This document shows, piece after piece, positions 6,673 through 11,680 of a stretch of DNA of 11,680 bases. Location: contig JAICPK010000017.1 in assembly GCA_025929855.1 (NCBI GenBank), positions 1 through 11,680 of the forward strand. The letters are read 5' to 3'. The notes beneath the pieces are model-generated. The model did not search any database, was not told where the DNA came from, and saw only the letters and a list, made by a program, of their open reading frames with translations. Numbering within the stretch: the first letter of the stretch is position 1; each line of letters starts with the position of its first letter. The position numbers and the translations under genes are program-made. The stretch is from Nitrososphaera sp. (GTDB taxonomy: Archaea; Thermoproteota; Nitrososphaeria; Nitrososphaerales; Nitrososphaeraceae).

Positions 6673-7779
6673 ATGCCTGACGGACTTAAGGTTAGAATGA
6701 TAAAGGGTCCAGCCGAGGTGGTTGTAAAAGGGGCATGCCATGTTCTTGGAAGAGATGTGTCGGGGCAGACTGTGAAGGTAAGGGCGGGCAAGGCGCTCCC
6801 GTTTGAGCCAAGCAACAGGTGGTGCAGGCTGCACACCCAGCTTGGATACGGCGCTAGGTTATGGTGGGCCGACCCCAAGCGAGCAGGAACCTCGATGTGG
6901 TTCAATCTTGCCCAGCAGGTATCTAACTTAGCTACCCGCAAGAAAATCACAGTGATGCTTGTGGGCGATACAGACACTGGCAAGTCAACGCTTGCAATAT
7001 ATCTTGCAAACATCGCAATCAGGCGCGGGCTTGTTCCAAGCATTATAGATGCAGATATTGGTCAGGGTGATCTCGCGCCGCCTACTGCGATAGGGGCTGC
7101 TGTTCTCTCAAAACAGGTAGTCGATCTGCGTGATGTTAATACCAGCCTGTTTGAATTTGTTGGAAGTATATCGCCCGTAGGATTTGAAGAATTAGTTGCA
7201 AAAAAATTGAAGTCTATGCTTGATAGGACCCGCCTGCTCGCCGATATGTGCATTGTCAACACAGACGGCTACGTGAGGAACGGTGGTGTTCAGTACAAGG
7301 TAATGATTGCAGAAGAGTTGCAACCAGACGCAGTAATATCCCTAGGTGAAAATATGGAGTTGTTTGATATGTGGCATAATGGCGCATCATGGCAAATTCT
7401 CCGCGCTTGGTCAAGTCATCAGGCATACAAGTCAAGGCTTGAGCGCTTGAATCGCAGACTGGATCAGTTCCTCCGGTACGTTGGCAATCGATATTCTATA
7501 GTGAAAGTGTCGCAAGTTAAGTTCGATTACATGAACAGGCTGATTTCGCCTTCTAATCTGTTTCGTTTGCCCATAAAGCAACTAGAGCCAGACAACATGA
7601 CTGGAATGTTCGTCGGCCTTGGTTCAAACGGCAATGTAATGGGATTCGGTATTATTATAAACGTCAATCAAGATGATAGTAACATACACATCCAGACAAA
7701 TATTAATTCGTTTGACACTATATACCTCAGCAACATCCGGATGAGCAGCGACAGGATAATGGAAGTCAGGCTCACTTGA
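6673..7779 (+). CDS. Clp1/Grc3-type 5'-OH polynucleotide kinase (368 aa)
   Basis: The protein has a beta-rich N-terminal domain (about 1-85), a P-loop kinase domain (about 90-275) and a C-terminal beta domain (about 276-368), the three-part plan of Clp1/Grc3 proteins. Walker A is GDTDTGKST (98-106). The family's DxDxGQ signature is present as IDADIGQGD (D126, D128, Q131), and NTDGYV (196-201) corresponds to the conserved NTxGW/Y segment. Archaeal members phosphorylate 5'-OH ends of RNA or DNA and are thought to act in RNA processing or repair. The family's catalytic residues look intact, so activity is likely. The gene has a good Shine-Dalgarno site, stands divergent from the permease gene, and its last 8 bases overlap the end of queC on the other strand. 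A role in tRNA maturation is inference from context. Confidence 0.87.
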   Translation: MPDGLKVRMIKGPAEVVVKGACHVLGRDVSGQTVKVRAGKALPFEPSNRWCRLHTQLGYGARLWWADPKRAGTSMWFNLAQQVSNLATRKKITVMLVGDTDTGKSTLAIYLANIAIRRGLVPSIIDADIGQGDLAPPTAIGAAVLSKQVVDLRDVNTSLFEFVGSISPVGFEELVAKKLKSMLDRTRLLADMCIVNTDGYVRNGGVQYKVMIAEELQPDAVISLGENMELFDMWHNGASWQILRAWSSHQAYKSRLERLNRRLDQFLRYVGNRYSIVKVSQVKFDYMNRLISPSNLFRLPIKQLEPDNMTGMFVGLGSNGNVMGFGIIINVNQDDSNIHIQTNINSFDTIYLSNIRMSSDRIMEVRLT

Positions 7780-8443
7780 CAAAGAAGAAGACTGGGTCCT
7801 TGAGCCCAAGATCATCAAAAGCTTCGAGTCTTTGCCTACATGCATAGCAGCTGCCGCAATGAACAGTACCCTCCCTGTGGCAGCTCCACGTCAGTTCTAT
7901 AGGCGCCTTAAGCTTGATAGCGAGCCTAATTATCTGTTTTCTATTCATCCTTGACAGTGGAAGCAGTATTTGGTAGGCTTGGTCATTGCACAACAGGCAG
8001 CCTTCTCTGAAGAGAATGTTAATTTTATCTATGAACCTTTTTGAAGCATCTTTGAAGAATTTAGCGTCATGCACATTATGGCCTCCTATGATCCATTTGG
8101 CGCCTAGGTATTCTGCATAGTGGGCGCCTATCGAATAAAATATCATGTTTCTAGCTGGTACATAGGACGATTCTTGGGCATTGGAATGAGGGTTCTCCTT
8201 GAAGCGTCCGCTGTAATAAGAAGAGTCGCCCGCTTCCTTTACAAACGGCAGATCTATTTCAATTAGCTTATTTATCCCTGCAGCCTTAGCCAATTGGACA
8301 CTGGCGCGTTTTTCTTGTACAAGCCTGCCAAAGTAATTGAACGTAATTGCAATTACTTCAGAATATTTTTCTTTTGCCCAGTAAAGACAAGTAGCAGAAT
8401 CGAGGCCGCCTGAAAGCATTACAAGAGCCCTATCGCTCCTCAT
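7772..8443 (-). CDS. queC: 7-cyano-7-deazaguanine (preQ0) synthase QueC (223 aa)
   Basis: QueC turns 7-carboxy-7-deazaguanine into preQ0 with ATP and ammonia; in archaea preQ0 feeds archaeosine formation in tRNA. The PP-loop SGGLDS is at 11-16. The QueC-specific YVPARNMIFYSIG lies at 94-106 and GGHNVHDAKFF at 120-130. The zinc site has C188, C196, C199 and C202. Length is usual for the family. One departure is that the common YGQRHxxE segment reads YFGRLVQE (37-44), which changes the Gly-Gln and the His. No class II amidotransferase domain is fused, so it is a plain QueC rather than the Gat-QueC archaeosine enzyme. It begins 3 bases after the queD stop, in one operon, and ends overlapping the convergent kinase-like gene by 8 bases. 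Confidence 0.92.
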   Translation of the reverse strand: MRSDRALVMLSGGLDSATCLYWAKEKYSEVIAITFNYFGRLVQEKRASVQLAKAAGINKLIEIDLPFVKEAGDSSYYSGRFKENPHSNAQESSYVPARNMIFYSIGAHYAEYLGAKWIIGGHNVHDAKFFKDASKRFIDKINILFREGCLLCNDQAYQILLPLSRMNRKQIIRLAIKLKAPIELTWSCHREGTVHCGSCYACRQRLEAFDDLGLKDPVFFFVK

Positions 8444-8446
8444 CTA

Positions 8447-9274
8447 CTACTTCTCTTTCTTTACACCGGCAATTATGTGAGCGCCTTTGTTTATGCCTTC
8501 ATAGATGTATACTCCGAGGGCCTCTACATTCTGGGGCATTTTGGGTGCAAGCAGTTTGATTATTTCCGAAGAAAGCTTCTCTACGGTTGCTTCTCCGGAC
8601 AGCATATACGTAGTTGATTTTGGAAGCTGAAGACTAAAGTATCCTTTTGGTCCCTCAAATGCTACGTAATAATGCATATCGTCTTCCTTTTGCAGGTATT
8701 TCTTGTTAATGAAGAACTTGTGATCTATTGCATTGAGTGTCTCTTTGATTATTCTCTTTGCTTCTCCAAAGTCAACCACTAAGTTATTCTTCATGCTGCC
8801 AATTATCTCAACCATTACAGTAGATGTGTGGCCATGGAGAACAGAGCATTTCTCTACCAGCGGCAGGATGTGGGCATAATCAAATGCAAGCGTTGGATCC
8901 TCAATAAAGATTGAGCCAGTCTGCATATGATCACCATTATCAAAAAAGAAAAGTGAGTCTATTTCGTTTATTCTGCTCACATATTTTGAGTTGCCTACAG
9001 CAATTATATCAAGCGTTGGAAACTTCTCACGTATATTCTTGAACTTGATAGCATCCTCTTCAGAATCTACAACTTCAATGTACTTGTTGCCTCTTATTTT
9101 GAAATCAATTTTCAAAGACTGGCCGTCTGGCATTCTTACATTGACATCATATTCGTATTTCTGAGTAAGAAACGACAACATTTTTGCAACAGATAATTCT
9201 GATCTACTCCGGAGCAAGTTGCCTCTGTCTACATACCTAAGATCGCTGTTGAGAACGATCCTCTCTTTTGTCAT
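8447..9274 (-). CDS. queD: 6-carboxy-tetrahydropterin synthase QueD with an N-terminal nuclease-fold-like domain (275 aa)
   Basis: Residues about 125-275 are a complete QueD: zinc ligands H135 (FDYAH), H147 and H149 (HGH), the QueD-type CxxxHGH with catalytic C143, the catalytic pair D184-H185, and E259 near the end. It converts 7,8-dihydroneopterin triphosphate to 6-carboxy-tetrahydropterin, the step two before QueC. Ordinary QueD proteins are about 120-150 residues; here about 115 extra residues precede it. They start with RSRSELSVAKML (E26), then DGQSLKIDF (D57) and YIEVVD (E67). That order recalls the PD-(D/E)XK nuclease fold, but the catalytic Lys is not in its usual place (EVV), so it may be a binding or scaffold domain. 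One uninterrupted frame from ATG at 9274, with a TATA-like box ahead, argues for a true fusion. Confidence 0.88.
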   Translation of the reverse strand: MTKERIVLNSDLRYVDRGNLLRSRSELSVAKMLSFLTQKYEYDVNVRMPDGQSLKIDFKIRGNKYIEVVDSEEDAIKFKNIREKFPTLDIIAVGNSKYVSRINEIDSLFFFDNGDHMQTGSIFIEDPTLAFDYAHILPLVEKCSVLHGHTSTVMVEIIGSMKNNLVVDFGEAKRIIKETLNAIDHKFFINKKYLQKEDDMHYYVAFEGPKGYFSLQLPKSTTYMLSGEATVEKLSSEIIKLLAPKMPQNVEALGVYIYEGINKGAHIIAGVKKEK

Positions 9275-9311
9275 TTTTTCTATTCCTATTCAACAGAATT
9301 TGGTCTGGAAT

Positions 9312-9323
9312 ACATATATAAAT
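9312..9323. promoter_or_regulatory. Shared TATA-like box between queD and the PP-loop gene
   Basis: ACATATATAAAT is AT-symmetric and can be read both ways. On the minus strand it would start queD transcripts near 9290 (leader of about 16 bases). On the plus strand it would start transcripts near 9347 (leader of about 36 bases to the TTG at 9383). A single bidirectional promoter is possible; the whole gap between the two starts is 108 bases. Confidence 0.45.
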
Positions 9324-9382
9324 CGTATTTCGCTCCTGCCTGGCTGTGCATTTATCTGGGCATAAAGGGTATCTAAAGGCTA

Positions 9383-10138
9383 TTGATTGCCTTAACACAA
9401 GCTCTCCATGATGCAGTATCTGAGAATATATCAGAAATCCCTAGAGTAGGGGTCGCTTTCTCAGGTGGAGTAGATAGCTCTCTTCTCGCAATGTTGTGTA
9501 ATCATCTCAGGAAGCAAGTTACGCTTGTAACCATCGGTTTCCCCAAGTCTCATGATATCGACTTCTCAAAAAGTACGGCATCGAAAATGCACATGGACCA
9601 TAAGGTATACGAGATTGATTATAGTGACTTTCAGGAAAAACTGCAGTATATACGGTGGGCAATAAGGTGTTCAAATAGTTCTCACATTGAAAACTGCGTG
9701 GCCTATTTTTATATCTCTAGTCTTGCAAAGCAGAATGACCTAAACGTAGTTTTGAGTGCCAACGGATGCGATGAGCTATTCTGTGGCTATGACAGATATC
9801 GTAAAGTCTATTGTAATGGAGAGACGGAGATAAACAGGTTAATGGAAGCGAGCCTAGCCAATGAATTTGCTCTCTTAGATGAAATCAAAACTGTGACAAC
9901 CCAATTAGGAATACAAGTCCAGCAACCGTTTCTTTCTTCTAAGTTCATCCAATTTGCCAAGACTATTCCTATCAACCAAAAGATCAAAGGACCTGATGAC
10001 ATGATAAGAAAGCACATTCTACGAGAGGCGGCTCTTGCACTAGGCGTGCCCGAAGAGTCCGCAATGAAGCCGAAGAAGGCACTCCAATACGGGTCATCTA
10101 TTCACAAATACCTCAAGAAAATCGAAAGAAGAGGATGA
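9383..10138 (+). CDS. Stand-alone asparagine-synthetase-type PP-loop protein (251 aa)
   Basis: This matches only the C-terminal, ATP-using half of class B asparagine synthetases. The PP-loop is SGGVDS (27-32), the second signature is NGCDELFCGYDRY (127-139), and QPFLSSKFIQFAKTIP (181-196) and KPKKALQYGSSI (229-240) follow as in the family. The N-terminal glutaminase domain is absent, so ammonia or a partner would supply nitrogen. Full asparagine synthetases are about twice this length, and archaeal stand-alone versions are of unknown substrate. The start is TTG at 9383-9385, as an in-frame stop lies at 9374. It is divergent from queD-queC and may share their promoter. That makes a link to tRNA or deazapurine amidation thinkable, but unproven. 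Asparagine synthesis itself is not supported. Confidence 0.8.
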   Translation: MIALTQALHDAVSENISEIPRVGVAFSGGVDSSLLAMLCNHLRKQVTLVTIGFPKSHDIDFSKSTASKMHMDHKVYEIDYSDFQEKLQYIRWAIRCSNSSHIENCVAYFYISSLAKQNDLNVVLSANGCDELFCGYDRYRKVYCNGETEINRLMEASLANEFALLDEIKTVTTQLGIQVQQPFLSSKFIQFAKTIPINQKIKGPDDMIRKHILREAALALGVPEESAMKPKKALQYGSSIHKYLKKIERRG

Positions 10139-10156
10139 TGAGTGTTCATAAGGTAG

Positions 10157-10220
10157 TATTTTTACACGTCATTGTGCTAAGGCATATATTCTAATGTACG
10201 TAATCCAATCCATCTTTTTT
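10157..10220 (+). terminator. T-rich tracts after the PP-loop gene
   Basis: TATTTTT just after 10157 and CTTTTTTAATTT around 10214-10225 are the kind of T tracts at which archaeal polymerase stops. No stem is needed or seen here; a stronger stem-plus-T signal follows at 10319. Confidence 0.35.
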
Positions 10221-10282
10221 AATTTGTGAGCTATGTTAATAGAAGTTGCGAAGGCATGTGATGCATTTTCACATCAGCAAAC

Positions 10283-10717
10283 TCATCTGCCGGTGACTGT
10301 CTTCAAAGTACTCTCAGTAGGCAATCCTTTTTCAAGGATTGCCTTTATTTTTTCATTCTCAAGGAGTGTCTCAATGAGCTTCTGTTGCTCCTCCTTTGGA
10401 ACTTCATTGGAAGTTTCAAGCGAGTCAATTGCCCTGAGCTTCCAATAGTTGTTGAGTGCATTCTCTATTGTTACCTTGGAGTCATAGACAATCCTGCCAA
10501 AGGTAGTGAGAATATACTTCCCATTCTTTCGCCTTACAAGTCCAGCACTTGTCATCCTCGATAGCCTCGAATAGTACTGCTTGCGGGTAAGCTTCGTTCT
10601 CTTCTTAAGGTTCTTACTATCAATCGTCTCGAGGGCAACAGTTGTAAATAATTCAATTGATTTATCATCAGCAATGGTTCTTAGAACTGTTGCTGCTGAT
10701 GTATGAGATTTAGCCAA
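10283..10717 (-). CDS. Winged-helix DNA-binding regulator (144 aa)
   Basis: Residues about 8-80 form a winged helix: a helix with IADDKSIELFTTVALE, a recognition part with KLTRKQYYSRLSRMTSAGLV (42-61), and a wing with RRKNGKYILTTFG (62-74). A helical segment rich in Glu/Lys (about 80-130) probably dimerises. This architecture is widespread among small thaumarchaeal regulators of unknown targets. Start is TTG at 10715-10717; the open frame upstream contains no ATG or GTG. The last 16 residues (from EKGLP) look like an extension, and their codons coincide with an 11-bp inverted repeat. The gene follows the UbiA gene on the same strand after 184 bases but has its own strong TATA-like box and a possible operator in its leader, which suggests self-regulation. 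Confidence 0.8.
   Translation of the reverse strand: MAKSHTSAATVLRTIADDKSIELFTTVALETIDSKNLKKRTKLTRKQYYSRLSRMTSAGLVRRKNGKYILTTFGRIVYDSKVTIENALNNYWKLRAIDSLETSNEVPKEEQQKLIETLLENEKIKAILEKGLPTESTLKTVTGR
10319..10353 (+). terminator. 11-bp stem-loop with T tract, inside the 3' end of the winged-helix gene
   Basis: AGGCAATCCTT (10319-10329) and AAGGATTGCCT (10334-10344) are perfect reverse complements around a 4-base loop. On the plus strand they run into TTATTTTTT. It looks like a terminator for transcripts coming from the PP-loop gene, yet it lies within codons of the winged-helix gene on the other strand. Confidence 0.55.
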
Positions 10718-10763
10718 TAGCTCGCACTCATCTTTAGAGGAAGGCCAGACTGGTTATTATAGC

Positions 10764-10798
10764 TTATTTTCCTTCTGGATGCGGATTTAGGAAAATAA
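10764..10798 (-). promoter_or_regulatory. 9-bp inverted repeat in the winged-helix gene leader (possible operator or RNA hairpin)
   Basis: TTATTTTCC (10764-10772) and GGAAAATAA (10790-10798) are perfect reverse complements 17 bases apart. They lie between the TATA-like box and the TTG start, just past the predicted transcription start. Such a place suits an autoregulatory operator of a dimeric winged-helix protein. Confidence 0.4.
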
Positions 10799-10805
10799 TT
10801 GCCAT
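10764..10805 (-). CDS. Possible 13-residue leader peptide ahead of the winged-helix gene
   Basis: ATG at 10803-10805 opens a 13-codon frame (MAIIFLNPHPEGK) ending in TAA at 10764-10766. The ATG lies 20-31 bases downstream of the strong TATA-like box, the right distance for a leaderless start. Its end overlaps the inverted repeat. No homology can be claimed, and chance is a fair alternative. Confidence 0.2.
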   Translation of the reverse strand: MAIIFLNPHPEGK

Positions 10806-10824
10806 TTCAGGGGATACTTCTACA

Positions 10825-10836
10825 CTTATATATAAA
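10825..10836 (-). promoter_or_regulatory. Strong TATA-like box of the winged-helix gene
   Basis: Read on the minus strand this is TTTATATATAAG, close to the archaeal TATA consensus. It predicts transcription starting near 10805 and a leader of about 88 bases before the TTG at 10717. No plus-strand gene downstream needs it. Confidence 0.5.
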
Positions 10837-10863
10837 GGCTATGTTAAATGTATTTTACCTATC

Positions 10864-10891
10864 TTATATTCACGTTATATTTGCGTTATAT
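10864..10891. repeat. Three TTATAT hexamers at exact 11-base spacing
   Basis: TTATAT occurs at 10864, 10875 and 10886, with CG before the second and third copies. The spacing is about one helical turn. The set lies 28-66 bases upstream of the winged-helix TATA box, where activator sites are found in archaea. The AT-rich setting makes chance possible. Confidence 0.35.
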
Positions 10892-10901
10892 GCATTTCTA
10901 A

Positions 10902-11680
10902 TCATAGAGGCAAGGAGGATCCGACTATCATGCCTGATTGCAGTACCATATGAAGTGGGAACCATTTTTTGTGTTGCTCGCGCATTAATTTGATATCTTC
11001 AAACACCTTCCATATCTTGATCATTCTGAGTAGTGCAAGCGATGCCACGATAGTAACTGCAATAGGAGTCATTATCGTGCTTATGCTATCGTGCTCAACA
11101 AATATCGCATAAAGCATCCAAGATATTGTCGGCATGCTCACCAATAGGATAATCAACATCTTGATGGTATTTTCGCGACCTAGGACAATTGGAATTGTGC
11201 GTCTGCCTGCTGCCTTGTCTCCTTTAATATCTCCCAAATCGTTGACTGTTGAGCCGACAAATATCATGATACCTGACATTGTAATAGTGTGAATTGCTAC
11301 AATTGGATTGTTGATTGCGAGCTCTATACCATAGCTCCAGGTGATGCCAAGCATACTACATAGCATATAAAATAATGCGATAGCGACATTCTTGATCACG
11401 AACCGATTCATAAGCGCAATTTTTTTAGGCGTAGAGTACAGTATCCCAATGAGCATCATCGGTATCACAAAGATGATACTATCTATAGCAAATGTACTTA
11501 TCAATATTCCAAGAGCCGCTCCATTTGTCAGCAAAATGAAAGCCCATGCCTGTTTCTTTGAAACCCGGCCAGAAGGTATTGGCCTGTTCTTCAAGCTGGT
11601 CTTGTCAAGATCTGCATCAACAAGATCATTCAGAATGTACATGCCTACTGCAATCATTAATGTAATGAAAGGAGCTGGTA
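10902..11680 (-). CDS. UbiA-family prenyltransferase (partial, N-terminus beyond window)
   Basis: The frame is open to the right edge (an internal Met at 11657 is followed upstream by more in-frame residues), so the start is missing; about 258 residues are visible. UbiA enzymes are membrane proteins that move an isoprenoid chain onto an acceptor. Both Asp-rich motifs that bind the Mg-diphosphate are intact: NDLVDADLD with the following RPIPSGRVS, and NDLGDIKGD with GRRTIPIVLG. About seven hydrophobic segments alternate with loops, and YSTPKK and KN mark the usual loop after the fourth helix. In archaea this family includes the enzyme adding the second geranylgeranyl chain to membrane lipids and others acting on quinone or haem precursors. 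The sequence alone does not tell me which. Confidence 0.88.
   Translation of the reverse strand, partial: PAPFITLMIAVGMYILNDLVDADLDKTSLKNRPIPSGRVSKKQAWAFILLTNGAALGILISTFAIDSIIFVIPMMLIGILYSTPKKIALMNRFVIKNVAIALFYMLCSMLGITWSYGIELAINNPIVAIHTITMSGIMIFVGSTVNDLGDIKGDKAAGRRTIPIVLGRENTIKMLIILLVSMPTISWMLYAIFVEHDSISTIMTPIAVTIVASLALLRMIKIWKVFEDIKLMREQHKKWFPLHMVLQSGMIVGSSLPL

Noticed and set aside
6607-7262. Minus-strand frames over the start of the polynucleotide kinase-like gene
   Set aside because: The plus-strand gene has a Shine-Dalgarno site, Walker motifs and the DxDxGQ signature; the minus frames have none.
9383-10138. A true asparagine synthetase
   Set aside because: The glutaminase domain is absent and the protein is about half the usual length, so only the PP-loop family can be stated.
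10233-10448. A 71-codon plus-strand frame overlapping the end of the winged-helix gene
   Set aside because: The translation has no domain character, and the terminator-like stem lies inside it.

Overview
The window looks like a chromosomal stretch of an archaeon, most likely a soil-type Nitrososphaeria (Thaumarchaeota). Pointers are: TATA-like boxes about 25 bases ahead of likely leaderless starts; preQ0 genes of the kind used for archaeosine; a Clp1/Grc3-type polynucleotide kinase; a UbiA prenyltransferase; a small winged-helix regulator; and very small double-CxxC zinc proteins. Many genes begin with TTG or GTG. The assignment is inferred from protein character and gene style, not from a search.

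Layout. 1-186: the N-terminal part of an HD-domain phosphohydrolase (minus strand), running off the left edge. 489-847: two overlapping genes for tiny zinc-ribbon proteins (minus). 1076-1252: a 58-residue Cys-rich protein (plus). Its sequence closely resembles a module inside the next protein. 1285-3789: a two-gene unit (minus), a MinD/ParA-type ATPase followed 3 bases later by a protein that joins a KaiC-like RecA ATPase, the same Cys module and a class III nucleotide-cyclase-like domain. 3790-4190: about 400 bases without a gene. 4191-6548: an APC amino-acid permease with two UspA-like domains at its C-terminus (minus). 6673-7779: a Clp1/Grc3-like 5'-OH polynucleotide kinase (plus), overlapping by 8 bases the end of queC. 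7772-9274: queD-queC operon (minus), in which QueD carries an extra N-terminal nuclease-fold-like domain. 9383-10138: a stand-alone asparagine-synthetase-type PP-loop protein (plus), divergent from queD. 10283-10717: a winged-helix regulator (minus). 10902-11680: a UbiA-family prenyltransferase (minus), cut by the right edge.

Two groups of genes seem to work together. In the first, the ParA-like and KaiC/cyclase-like ATPases are almost certainly co-expressed, and the stand-alone Cys protein converges on them; this looks like a signalling or positioning unit and is the best candidate here for an undescribed system. In the second, QueD and QueC make successive intermediates of preQ0, the precursor of archaeosine in tRNA. 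They lie beside a PP-loop amidotransferase-like gene and an RNA kinase-like gene, giving a small RNA-processing neighbourhood. QueE, TGT and the archaeosine amidation enzyme are not in the window. No rRNA, tRNA, CRISPR array, insertion sequence or transposase was seen.
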